DNA from: DATAXP01 sp036272935
GTDB taxonomy: Bacteria > Planctomycetota > Planctomycetia > Pirellulales > PNKZ01
Length of the DNA stretch: 51,386 bases
Assembly: GCA_036272935.1 (NCBI GenBank)
Contig: DATAXP010000020.1
Span: 1-51,386, forward strand
Direction of reading: 5' to 3'
A model generated the notes under the pieces. The model searched no databases, was not told the origin of the DNA, and saw only the letters and a program-made list of their open reading frames with translations. A program made the translations under genes and the position numbers. The number at the start of each line of letters is the position of its first letter. The first letter of the stretch is position 1. Of the stretch, positions 42,529 through 50,009 are shown in pieces.

Positions 42529-42556
42529 GGCCCCACGGCTTCATGGATTCTTAGCC
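42529..42556 (+). repeat. Flanking direct repeat, right copy
   Basis: Right partner of 41643-41670; carries CGGCTTCATGGATTCTT. It lies just downstream of the HEPN partner gene. Confidence 0.35.
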
Positions 42557-42572
42557 CCGAAGAGGACGCTCC

Positions 42573-43001
42573 GTGAAGTTTCAGCTCGCGCCATATAACC
42601 GGGGCTTGAGCGACGATGTCATCTTGGACGATCTGCGCGGCGTCGCACAGAAACTCCGTAAAGAGTATGTCACGAAAGAAGAGTGCAACGAGCACGGACG
42701 CTTGTCGGCTTCTGCGCTGCAAAAGCGGTTCGGATCATGGTGCAAGGCGCACAAGCTCGCTGGCCTGCGCAAGATTCGCCACTACGATGCGACGGCTGAC
42801 GATATCTGCTATCAGTGGCGGCAATGCCATAGAATAACCCATCATGCCACAGCGTGTTTACCTCGAAACGACAGTCCCCAGCTACCTCACGGCGTGGCCG
42901 AGCCGAGATCTCATCATTGCGGGACATCAACAACTGACCAAGCAGTGGTGGCGATCTCGGCGAAACGAGTTCGAGCTTTACATCTCACAGTTCGTGGTTG
43001 A
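42573..43001 (+). pseudogene. Truncated homing-endonuclease-associated-repeat protein
   Basis: Residues about 1-75 (APYNRGLSDDVILDDLRGVA, then KEYVTKEECNEHGRLS, SALQKRFGSWCKAHKLAGL) fit the DNA-binding homing-endonuclease-associated repeat found before HNH nuclease domains. After GLRKIRHYDATADDI the frame loses the family pattern and runs through the start of the next gene (from 42844) in another phase. The remaining repeats and the HNH domain are missing, so this is a 5' fragment. It probably marks a recombination breakpoint directly in front of the PIN gene. Confidence 0.7.
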
Positions 43002-43317
43002 CGAAGCCAGCGCCGGCGATGCAGAAGCGGCGCAAGAAAGGCTCGCGATCGTCAAACCACTTCCGTTACTCGATATCTCGGATGCGGTTCTTTCCCTCGC
43101 TGCGGCAATCTTGCAATCGGGTTGTATCCCGGCCAAGTCGGCGCGAGACGCGGCTCATATTGCCGTGAGCGCGGTGCACGGCATTGACTTTCTGTTAACA
43201 TGGAATTGCGCTCACATCGCCAACGCTCAGATTGTCAAACAGGTGCAGTTGATTTGCGCGCAGCAGGGTTTCCCGTGTCCGGTGATTTGCACGCCCGAGG
43301 AACTGATGGGGAGTTAG
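42844..43317 (+). CDS. PIN-domain protein (VapC-like toxin)
   Basis: 157 residues, PIN fold, likely a magnesium-dependent RNase. YLETTVPSYLTA carries the first acidic position as Glu (a recognised subfamily form), VVDEASAGD the second, AKSARDAAHIAVSAVHGIDFLLTWNCAHIAN the third and fourth (Asp-Ala, then W-N). The ATG at 42844 lies inside the frame of the broken homing-endonuclease gene. One base separates its stop from the next gene. Confidence 0.82.
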   Translation: MPQRVYLETTVPSYLTAWPSRDLIIAGHQQLTKQWWRSRRNEFELYISQFVVDEASAGDAEAAQERLAIVKPLPLLDISDAVLSLAAAILQSGCIPAKSARDAAHIAVSAVHGIDFLLTWNCAHIANAQIVKQVQLICAQQGFPCPVICTPEELMGS

Positions 43318-43318
43318 C

Positions 43319-43540
43319 ATGATTCACGATCCGATCGTGGATGAAGTTCGCGTCATTCGAGAGCAGCTGGCTGCCCAGTTCGATTTTGACATTCGCAAGA
43401 TCGTGGCGGATGCTCAACAACGGCAGGCTTCCTCGCAAGCACGAGTTGTCTCATTCCAAACGCCGAACAGGTCGCCGCAGCCTGGCGCGGCGGCTCCCGT
43501 TTCTGCCAGTTCCAATGTCGCCGAGGCGGCCCCTCCGTGA
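43319..43540 (+). CDS. Putative antitoxin partner of the PIN protein
   Basis: 73 residues, beginning MIHDPIVDEVRVIREQLAAQ followed by FDFDIRKIVADAQQRQASSQ, helical and charged; the tail from about 40 is Pro/Ser/Ala-rich. The HDPIVxEVRxIR start recurs next to PIN genes of this kind (from memory). The one-base gap after the PIN gene supports cotranslation. Antitoxin follows toxin here, the reverse of most vapBC pairs. Confidence 0.65.
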   Translation: MIHDPIVDEVRVIREQLAAQFDFDIRKIVADAQQRQASSQARVVSFQTPNRSPQPGAAAPVSASSNVAEAAPP

Positions 43541-43613
43541 AACCGCGTTGATTTGACCACTTAACAATCAACGCGCCGGGACGGACACGGTTTTCACAGA
43601 TCTTTAGGCTCTC

Positions 43614-43883
43614 ATGGCGACCGTGCATTTCGTTGGTTGGTCACTCCCCTATGCGGCATTCAATGTCACGGTCATAATCGCGTATGCGATGAGCCTTCTC
43701 GGCCCTGTTCCGTTTGACTTGATCCATCTTTTTATCGGCATCAGCGCTGTGGGCGGCGTAGCGTCGCTTCTCATACGTATCTCAGGAGTGGGCCTTCCTG
43801 CTGCTCTGTTTGTAAGCGCCGTATTCTGGGCGCTGTTCTTCTTCAACTACTGGCTTTTGCTTGCAGCGGAGGCAGCCGTGTAG
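43614..43883 (+). CDS. Small three-helix membrane protein
   Basis: 89 residues, with three hydrophobic segments (about 12-32, 37-55, 60-82) and almost no charge. No family recognised. It is downstream of the PIN pair and may be part of the same accessory patch. There is no Shine-Dalgarno. The coding status rests on the uninterrupted membrane-protein character. Confidence 0.5.
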   Translation: MATVHFVGWSLPYAAFNVTVIIAYAMSLLGPVPFDLIHLFIGISAVGGVASLLIRISGVGLPAALFVSAVFWALFFFNYWLLLAAEAAV

Positions 43884-44204
43884 CTTAATCAGTCGCTGCA
43901 GCGGCGGTTCGCGATAAGGCCGGCCGAGCGCGGTTGCTGTTTCGTGTTTTCACAACTTCGCGCTTTCGTGATCCTCCGCGCTGGCGTACTTTCGCCGTAG
44001 AGCGTGTGGCTGCGGAGCGGTAAGCTGTCGCGCATGCACGGATTGCACGCAAAGAAAATCGCGCAAATGGCCCATGCCAAGAAACGAAGCGAGTATTTTG
44101 GTCTTACCCCCCCTGGGACCCTCAGGAACCAAACAATAAACTCGCCGAGTTTTTTGTCTGTGCCCAAGAAACTGGGCGGCGGCACATGGAGTGTGCCTGC
44201 CACC
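43884..44204. other. Gene-free stretch
   Basis: 321 bases without a gene that I can support. Short repeats of the kind TTTCGTG/TTCGCG occur near 43935-43965, and a small stem AAACTC/GAGTTT with a T-run at 44138-44154 could serve as a bidirectional terminator for the convergent small membrane protein and LysM genes. The plus-strand frame through 44004-44942 is antisense noise of the LysM gene. Confidence 0.5.
44138..44155. terminator. Weak bidirectional terminator
   Basis: AAACTC-GCC-GAGTTT followed by TTT (plus strand); the reverse strand reads the same stem preceded by A's. Six pairs and a three-base loop; weak but positioned between convergent genes. Confidence 0.4.
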
Positions 44205-45668
44205 TTATCGGTTGTACGGCGGGCGCGATTGCGTGGTCAGCGGTTCACGCGCCTCGCCGCCGGCGCGCGACTCGGGCATCATCAGTTGCGTGCCCGGGGC
44301 GAGGAAGTCGAAATCTTCGCCGAGGCGATCGCGGTTCAGATCGTAAATTTCCGCCCAGCGCGAAGCCTTGCCGAGCTGGCCACGGGCGATGTCGAACAGC
44401 GTGTCGCCTTGTTGCACGGTGTACATTCGGCCGGTGGCACTGCCGGGCAGGCCGGGATTCATGCCGGGCAGGCTGGCGTTGCTCATCACCGAACGTGCCG
44501 GCGGCACGTTGCGGCGTTTCGGGCAGAGATCCGGGTACTTCTCTTCCAGATAATTGACCGGCGGCGTCGACACCACGTCGCCGACGCGCAGCCGATCGGA
44601 ATACGGCGAACGCTCGCGGTTGTGCTCCTCGAGCGCTTTGAAATAGGAGCCGGTGCCGTAAGCATGTTCCGAAATGCGCCAGAATGTATCGTTCGGACGG
44701 ATCGTGTACGTCTCTTGGCCCTGGTGGTGATGACGCGGCGGTTCGACACGCGGCTCGCTGGGCATGCCGTAGTTCGGTTGCTGCGAAGGCTCAGCCATCG
44801 GCACATGCTCGGGCGGCGCGTAGTGCTGCGCCACCGGTGGGTCAGCCTCCTTCGGCAGATCGCGGCCGTAGATATCGTAATGCGGCGGATGCGCGCCCTG
44901 CGGTGGCATGACGTAGCGGTCGCCCATCGCGGCCTGCGGTGACTGCGGCGTGGCCGGGTGACCGTGCACGGCATGGGTCGCCTCTCGATAGCGATGTCCC
45001 TCGCCGACGGCGTGTTCCCCATCACGACGCTCGTCGGTTTCCTCGTGGGCAGTTTGCTGAGCCAGCTCGGGTTCGACACCCAGGAGCGTCGCGCCGCCGG
45101 TGCTCGGCTGGGCTGGCTGCGTCGGCTCATGGCGCATCTCCGTAGCGAATTCGTGGTGATGGTGCGGCGGCTCTTGCGGCGCACCGGCAGGATCGGCAGC
45201 AACCGGAGTGCTACCGTCGCTTGGCTGGAGCGCCGACGGTTCCGCAGCGGGTGTCGCCTCGGCAACGGTGAGTGCGGTCGGCGGCGGCTGGAATGGATCG
45301 GGCGCAGCCGCGGGATCGGCGCTTGGCGTGGGGCTCGCGTAGCGATCGCCCATCGTTAGCGCGGTAGCATACGGAGGCGTCGACGAGGCCGGTTCAGCAG
45401 GAACCGCCTGAGCGCTCGGTGCTTCCGTAACTTCCGATTCGGCGGTAGCGAGTTTCACGGGCGAGGGCTGTGGTTCGTCGAGCCGATCGAGCAAGTGCCG
45501 CCGCGGCGCAGCGGACGATGTATTCTCGATGGCGGAGGCCGGTGGTGGCGTGTCGACGAGCTCGTCGGACGCATGGAAGCGGCTGCGCATCCGAACGATG
45601 GCCACGACGGCAAGCGTCAAGAAGAGCATGCCGATAAGGGCAAGCCCGAGCTTCTTTTCCTTTTCCAT
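44205..45668 (-). CDS. Membrane-anchored protein with two LysM domains
   Basis: 487 aa, with a single N-terminal transmembrane helix (MEKEKKLGLALIGMLFLTLA). A long low-complexity Pro/Ala/Glu linker covers about 35-325. Two LysM peptidoglycan-binding domains follow: TYTIRPNDTFWRISEHAYG (near 340) and MYTVQQGDTLFDIARGQLG (near 430). It lies 44 bases after rsmH, the position of ftsL in division clusters, and shares the single-pass topology of FtsL, so it may act at the cell wall during growth or division. AAGGAG sits 8 bases before the ATG at 45668; the longer frame to 45824 overlaps rsmH and is rejected. Confidence 0.9.
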   Translation of the reverse strand: MEKEKKLGLALIGMLFLTLAVVAIVRMRSRFHASDELVDTPPPASAIENTSSAAPRRHLLDRLDEPQPSPVKLATAESEVTEAPSAQAVPAEPASSTPPYATALTMGDRYASPTPSADPAAAPDPFQPPPTALTVAEATPAAEPSALQPSDGSTPVAADPAGAPQEPPHHHHEFATEMRHEPTQPAQPSTGGATLLGVEPELAQQTAHEETDERRDGEHAVGEGHRYREATHAVHGHPATPQSPQAAMGDRYVMPPQGAHPPHYDIYGRDLPKEADPPVAQHYAPPEHVPMAEPSQQPNYGMPSEPRVEPPRHHHQGQETYTIRPNDTFWRISEHAYGTGSYFKALEEHNRERSPYSDRLRVGDVVSTPPVNYLEEKYPDLCPKRRNVPPARSVMSNASLPGMNPGLPGSATGRMYTVQQGDTLFDIARGQLGKASRWAEIYDLNRDRLGEDFDFLAPGTQLMMPESRAGGEAREPLTTQSRPPYNR

Positions 45669-45712
45669 CGAACTTCTCCTTGCTCTCTGGCGGAGCTCGC
45701 GAAGCGGTCGGC

Positions 45713-46681
45713 TTACTGAAAAATGGTTCGAGAGGCGACGCGCAGCTTGGCGCTGCGGGCGCGGGGATTGCGCTGGATTTCCGGATCGCTGGGGCGCAGG
45801 GGCTTTTTGGTCAACGCGCGCCAATGGGGATCATCGCGAAAGGCTTCTTTCACACGTCGGTCTTCCAGCGAATGAAAGCTGATGACGGCCAATCGCCCGT
45901 CGCGGCGCAGACATTTCGGGAACGTCGCCAGCGCCCGATCGAGGCTCCCCAGCTCGTCGTTCACCGCGATGCGCAGCGCTTGGAATGTGCGCGTGGCCGG
46001 ATCGATGCGGTCGTGTCCGCGCATGCGCGGGTAGCAACCGCGGACGATCTCGGCCAGCTCGCGTGCTTGCGTGATCGGCTGCACGCGGCGGCGCTCGACG
46101 ATCTTGCGGGCAATCCGGCGGCTCAAGCGTTCCTCACCATGCGTATACAACAAATTCGCCAGCTCCTCGGGATCGAGCCGATTGACCAGTTCGCTCGCCG
46201 GCCGGCCCGTCGTGGGGTCGAACCGCAGGTCCAGCGGTCCCAGAGCGTCGAAGCTGAATCCTCGCTCGTCGTCGGCCAACTGATCGCTCGACAAGCCCAA
46301 GTCGAGCACGATGGCGTCGACCGCGGCGATGCGGAGTTGTTCCAGCACTTCGAGCAGCTCGCTGTAGTTCGCCGCGACTAGCTTCACAGGCAGCCCCGCC
46401 AGGTTGCTCTCGGCCGCGGCAAGCGCCTGCGGATCGCGATCGAACGCGATCACCATGCCCGCCGGACCAACAGCCGCTGCCAGGGCGCGCGTGTGCCCCC
46501 CGGCGCCGAGCGTGCCGTCAACGACCACTGCTTCGCTGCGCGGCTCTAGCCACTGGACGATCTCGTCCAGCATCACCGGCACGTGCTGCGGAGCCGATCG
46601 AGACAAGTGCGCAGGCCCAGAGCGGGGAATACGCGGCGGCGTACTATAGAGACGCCCGTCGGCCACGCACAGAGCAATCAC
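45713..46681 (-). CDS. rsmH: 16S rRNA (cytosine(1402)-N(4))-methyltransferase
   Basis: Methylates C1402 in the ribosomal P site with SAM; 322 aa. Motifs: HVPVMLDEIVQWLEP, VVDGTLGAGGHTRALA (SAM loop), VIAFDRDPQAL, AIVLDLGLSSDQLAD (DLGxSSxQ), LGPLDLRFDP (PLDMRMD-type), ANLLYTHGEERLSRRIARKI, FQALRIAVNDEL and AVISFHSLEDR. The C-terminus KLRVASRTIF is usual. A GTG start at 46681 adds about 30 residues before the core; no ATG lies in between. It follows mraZ after an unusually long 351-base gap. Confidence 0.96.
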   Translation of the reverse strand: MIALCVADGRLYSTPPRIPRSGPAHLSRSAPQHVPVMLDEIVQWLEPRSEAVVVDGTLGAGGHTRALAAAVGPAGMVIAFDRDPQALAAAESNLAGLPVKLVAANYSELLEVLEQLRIAAVDAIVLDLGLSSDQLADDERGFSFDALGPLDLRFDPTTGRPASELVNRLDPEELANLLYTHGEERLSRRIARKIVERRRVQPITQARELAEIVRGCYPRMRGHDRIDPATRTFQALRIAVNDELGSLDRALATFPKCLRRDGRLAVISFHSLEDRRVKEAFRDDPHWRALTKKPLRPSDPEIQRNPRARSAKLRVASRTIFQ

Positions 46682-47032
46682 CCGTATGCCAACGGTGCGC
46701 GAACCGAAATCCGCACCCTGCTGCGATTCTTCGCGGCGACGAGCGAGCCATCAAGTCAAGCAGCCCACCTCGGACGACTTCCGTGCCATCCAAGCTGGGT
46801 GGGTGCTTGCAGTGAGCGCCGGCCCCTGCGGGCGAGCACGACGCCACCGATGTTCGCAACCGGATTCGCTTCTTGCTTCTCCAGTCTGTGCAGATCTCCA
46901 TCGGAGGAGATGGCTACGGACGATAGTTGGTGGCCGCAAACTATCGCCGGACTTGCACACGATGGCGAACGGACGGACAACGCTTCGATAAGAATGACAG
47001 TATTAAAAGAGCGGTGCACCACGAGCGCCTGC
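46682..47032 (-). other. Long mraZ-rsmH spacer with stem-loops
   Basis: 351 bases without a convincing gene between mraZ and rsmH, which normally abut. On either strand there are an 8-bp perfect stem (46921-46928 with 46939-46946) and a 6-bp stem (46894-46899 with 46906-46911). A short unrecognised frame (minus strand 46644-46901) is not convincing. It could hold an attenuator, a small RNA, or simply debris. Confidence 0.5.
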
Positions 47033-47491
47033 CTACGGTGTTGACCGATGTTGCGGAGTGAAGGCCCGTTCGGCGAGCTCGTCGTACTGCGATGCTTTAT
47101 CAGCCAAATAGCTTTCCCACCGCTGGCGATTCCAAAGCTCCAAGTGGTCTTGTACGCCCACGAGCACCACTTCACCACCCAGTTCCGCAACTTGCGCCAA
47201 ACCACCAGGGATTCGCACTCTACCTTGGCTATCTACCTCGACCGGTTCCGCTTGAGCGTAGAACAGCCGGCTGAACGCCCTCACGTCGTTCTGCGTCGGC
47301 GAAGCGGCGGCGAGCCGTTCGGCCAATCGTTCCAGCCCTTCCTCGGTGTAGACGGCCAACGACGTGTCGGTGCCACGTGTGATATACAAAACCGAGCTTT
47401 CCGTTAGGTTCAAAGCATCTCGGATTCGCTTGGGGATGGCGATTCGCTGCTTCTCGTCGACCGCTCGTGGAAACGTCCCGGTCAACAGCAT
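47033..47491 (-). CDS. mraZ: Transcriptional regulator MraZ
   Basis: Repressor of the division cluster, AbrB-like double-psi fold, 152 aa. Start MLLTGTFPRAVDEKQRIAIP with the DNA-binding loop DEKQRIAIPKRIRD. The second copy is RLFYAQAEPVEVDSQGRVRIP. The protein forms a ring of subunits that reads several direct repeats. Three such repeats lie just upstream, so it probably represses its own promoter. Divergent from queA across a 346-base gap. Confidence 0.95.
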   Translation of the reverse strand: MLLTGTFPRAVDEKQRIAIPKRIRDALNLTESSVLYITRGTDTSLAVYTEEGLERLAERLAAASPTQNDVRAFSRLFYAQAEPVEVDSQGRVRIPGGLAQVAELGGEVVLVGVQDHLELWNRQRWESYLADKASQYDELAERAFTPQHRSTP

Positions 47492-47498
47492 TCGATTT

Positions 47499-47524
47499 CA
47501 CCACAGATCACCACTGCGACCCAC
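47499..47524 (-). promoter_or_regulatory. MraZ operator (three direct repeats)
   Basis: Read on the minus strand: GTGGGT (47524-47519), GTGGTG (47514-47509) and GTGGTG (47504-47499), each 10 bases apart. This is the array type that MraZ binds in other bacteria (TGGG repeats with about one helical turn spacing). It lies between the -10 and the mraZ ATG, where binding would block transcription. Confidence 0.75.
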
Positions 47525-47533
47525 TTTTGGCCA

Positions 47534-47561
47534 AAGATAGCCATTGTTTGCTTTCCGTCAA
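47534..47561 (-). promoter_or_regulatory. Sigma-70 promoter of mraZ
   Basis: TTGACG (47561-47556), a spacer of 16, and TATCTT (47539-47534). Transcription would start near 47527, right at the first operator repeat. Confidence 0.6.
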
Positions 47562-47837
47562 GAAAGTAATCCCAGCGGCGGCGTCGGTGCGGTGCGGCGC
47601 GTTTGCGTATTCCAAAGTGAATTGGCAACTTCGAGCGATCGAGCGATACGGAAAAACTTTTTTCGATCATGAAGAATGGGCAACATTCCCCAGCGATCGA
47701 TCGCGATGTCGTGGTGAAAGCGCCTTGCCGGGCTCGTTCCTAAGACGTGAAAGCAAAGGTGGTTATGGCACAGCGCAGGCACGAGGCAAAATCTTGCGAC
47801 TAGATTCCATGCCGGCGAGGGCGTACAAAATCCGCCG

Positions 47838-48884
47838 ATGTCCGACGTTTCCCGCTACGATTACGCCCTGCCGCGCGAGCTGATCAGCCAGGATCCGCTG
47901 CCGATCCGTTCCGATGCGCGGCTCATGCTCGTCGAACGTCGCGAGCAGCGAATCTCTCACCGTCACGTTCGCGAGCTCCCCGAGCTGCTCGACCCGCGCG
48001 ACTGCCTGGTCGTAAACGACACCCGCGTTTTACCGGCCCGGCTCGTCGGGCGACGGTCAGGCACCGGTGGAGCTTGGGAAGGATTGTTCCTTGAGGCCGA
48101 TGCCAACGGCCTGTGGCAAGTGCTGGGCAAGACACGCGGCAAAATTCGGCCGGGGGAAACCGTCACGCTGCTCGACCGCCATGCACGCGACAGCGTTGCC
48201 CTACGTCTCGTGGAATCGCTGCCGGGGGGCGTTTGGGTCGCCAAGCCCGAAACCGACGTGCCGACACTGGAATTGCTCGATCGCGTCGGACGTGTGCCAT
48301 TGCCCCACTACATTCGCCACGGCGAGATGGTCGAGTCCGACCGGCTGCGGTACCAGACCGTCTTTGCCCGCAATCCAGGCTCGGTTGCCGCGCCGACTGC
48401 CGGGCTGCACATCACCAATGACCTGCTGAATCGGCTCGTCGATCGTGGTGTGATGATCTGTCGTGTCACGCTGCACGTGGGGATGGGAACCTTTCGACCG
48501 ATAGGGACGGCAACGATCGAAGAGCACCGCATGCACGGTGAGCGCGGAGTGATCGATGCGGCAACGGTCGCCAAGATTGAGCAATGTCGCGCTGGCGGCG
48601 GACGTGTGGTGGCGCTAGGAACGACGAGCGTGCGGCTACTCGAAACGGCGGCGCAATCGGGAACGCTGTGCACCTGGTCGGGCGAAACCAAGTTGTACAT
48701 TCGCCCCCTCTACCAGTTCAAAATCGTCGACGCGCTGATGACCAACTTTCATCTGCCGCGCACCACGTTGCTCGTGCTGGTGCGCACCTTCGGCGGCGAA
48801 GATCTCATCGTCCGTGCCTACGAGGAAGCCATCGCCGAGCGATACCGGTTCTACAGTTACGGCGACGCGATGCTCATCGTGTGA
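47838..48884 (+). CDS. queA: S-adenosylmethionine:tRNA ribosyltransferase-isomerase
   Basis: Adds the epoxycyclopentane moiety to preQ1 in tRNA (queuosine pathway), 348 aa. Motifs: SRYDYALPRELISQDPL, DCLVVNDTRVLPARL, GVWVAKPETDVP, LPHYIRHG, YQTVFARNPGSVAAPTAGLH (signature), ITLHVGMGTFRPI-type VTLHVGMGTFRPIG, GGGRVVALGTTSVRLLE and LMTNFHLPRTTLL. It is divergent from mraZ. A 3' AGRE-like end (YRFYSYGDAMLIV) is normal. Confidence 0.97.
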   Translation: MSDVSRYDYALPRELISQDPLPIRSDARLMLVERREQRISHRHVRELPELLDPRDCLVVNDTRVLPARLVGRRSGTGGAWEGLFLEADANGLWQVLGKTRGKIRPGETVTLLDRHARDSVALRLVESLPGGVWVAKPETDVPTLELLDRVGRVPLPHYIRHGEMVESDRLRYQTVFARNPGSVAAPTAGLHITNDLLNRLVDRGVMICRVTLHVGMGTFRPIGTATIEEHRMHGERGVIDAATVAKIEQCRAGGGRVVALGTTSVRLLETAAQSGTLCTWSGETKLYIRPLYQFKIVDALMTNFHLPRTTLLVLVRTFGGEDLIVRAYEEAIAERYRFYSYGDAMLIV

Positions 48885-48979
48885 GCTGTCCTCTCCGACA
48901 TGATGGTCAACTTCGGCGGCTGCTGGTATCTTGGTGCCGCGTTGAGTCATCTGAGTGCGAACAACTGCCGGGAGAGGAT

Positions 48980-49612
48980 ATGCCTGTGCTCGATGTGAAG
49001 ACGGAACGCGTGCTGGTGGTGCCGACGGCGGCGTTTCGTGACCTGGGTTACTTCCAAGGATTCTCGCACGAGACGCAACGGTACCTCGACGGCCTGCTGC
49101 GCTCGGAGCACATGAGTTACCGCCCGCGCGGCGAGATGGAACAAGACCCCGAATACAAGCAGCTCATCCCCTACGTGATCTTTCGCCATCGCGATCAGGC
49201 CGGCACGGCGCACCTGTTTCAGTACACCCGCGGCAAGGGACAAGGTGAAGGCCGGCTGCATCACAAGCGCAGCATCGGCGTGGGCGGACACATTTCGAGC
49301 GACGACGTGGCCGCCGGCGGCGATCATCCTTACGAAGAGGGGATGCGCCGCGAGTTGGCCGAAGAGGTACACATCGGCTCGCCGTACCGCAGCCAGTGCC
49401 TGGGCCTGATCAACGATGACGAAACCGATGTGGGCCGCGTCCATCTCGGCGTCGTGCATCTGTTCGATGTCGAGCGGCCGCTGGTCGAGCCGCGCGAGGC
49501 CGAGATGGTTGAGAGCGGCTTCCGGCCGTTCGAGGCGCTGCTGACCGAGCCCGAGCGGTTCGAGACGTGGTCGCAGATTTGTCTGCGCGCGTTGGCCGAA
49601 ATCGATGCGTAG
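48980..49612 (+). CDS. NUDIX family hydrolase-like phosphoesterase
   Basis: 210 residues. Nudix box: GGDHPYEEGMRRELAEEVHI (G-x5-E-x7-REU-x-EE-x-G/x-U; the final Gly is replaced), flanked by RSIGVGGHISSDDV and CLGLINDDETDVGRVHLGVVHL. The first 60 residues (TAAFRDLGYFQGFSHETQRY) form an extra lobe. Hydrolyses a nucleoside diphosphate-X or similar; substrate unknown. GGGAGAGG just before the ATG at 48980 confirms the start; the longer frame from 48584 overlaps queA. Confidence 0.88.
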   Translation: MPVLDVKTERVLVVPTAAFRDLGYFQGFSHETQRYLDGLLRSEHMSYRPRGEMEQDPEYKQLIPYVIFRHRDQAGTAHLFQYTRGKGQGEGRLHHKRSIGVGGHISSDDVAAGGDHPYEEGMRRELAEEVHIGSPYRSQCLGLINDDETDVGRVHLGVVHLFDVERPLVEPREAEMVESGFRPFEALLTEPERFETWSQICLRALAEIDA

Positions 49613-49630
49613 CTGCGAAACACGGCCCGG

Positions 49631-49987
49631 TCACGATTTCGGCTGATGCTCGTCGTGTCCGTCGTCCGGTTTCGGCGGCTGCTTGCCGTATTTCGCCTCG
49701 TACAATGCCGCGAACTTCGCTTCCAGTTCAGGATGGCATGCGAAGCACTGAGAGTCGGGGCGATCGTGATTCCGGCACCAATCACCCTTCTTCTGAAACT
49801 CGGCGGCAACTTTCGAGCTGCACAGCGCGCAGACCGATTCCGGCACGCCGTGTTCGTCGCACCACCAGGCGTCGTGACTGTGGCCCGCACTGGCTTGTTT
49901 TACCGGCACTGGCTCTGTTTTGCCGCAGCCGATCGTTGCGGCAACAAGGCCCGGCGCGACAATTCCCCACAACGATTTCCTATACAT
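49631..49987 (-). CDS. Metal-binding lipoprotein with two CxxHx6CxxC motifs
   Basis: 118-residue lipoprotein: signal ending AATIGC (lipobox, Cys at about 21). The mature part has CDEHGVPESVCALC (C-x2-H-x6-C-x2-C) and CRNHDRPDSQCFAC in the same spacing. The second ends CFACH, which also fits the CxxCH haem pattern, but the paired motif points to metal binding. The His/Asp-rich tail (GHDEHQPKS) supports that. It lies 22 bases after the RND permease gene, so it is probably the last gene of a metal-efflux operon. Confidence 0.8.
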   Translation of the reverse strand: MYRKSLWGIVAPGLVAATIGCGKTEPVPVKQASAGHSHDAWWCDEHGVPESVCALCSSKVAAEFQKKGDWCRNHDRPDSQCFACHPELEAKFAALYEAKYGKQPPKPDDGHDEHQPKS

Positions 49988-50009
49988 AAAAGCGTTTCCT
50001 TTCCTGGAA

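Noticed and set aside
41598..43603. Terminal inverted repeat sharing TGAAAACCGTGT at both sides of the accessory patch
   Set aside because: Only about 12 bases match, and this phrase is common in planctomycete intergenic DNA; insufficient to define an element.
44004..44942. 312-codon plus-strand frame
   Set aside because: Antisense of the LysM gene, with Arg/Ala-rich noise and no motif.
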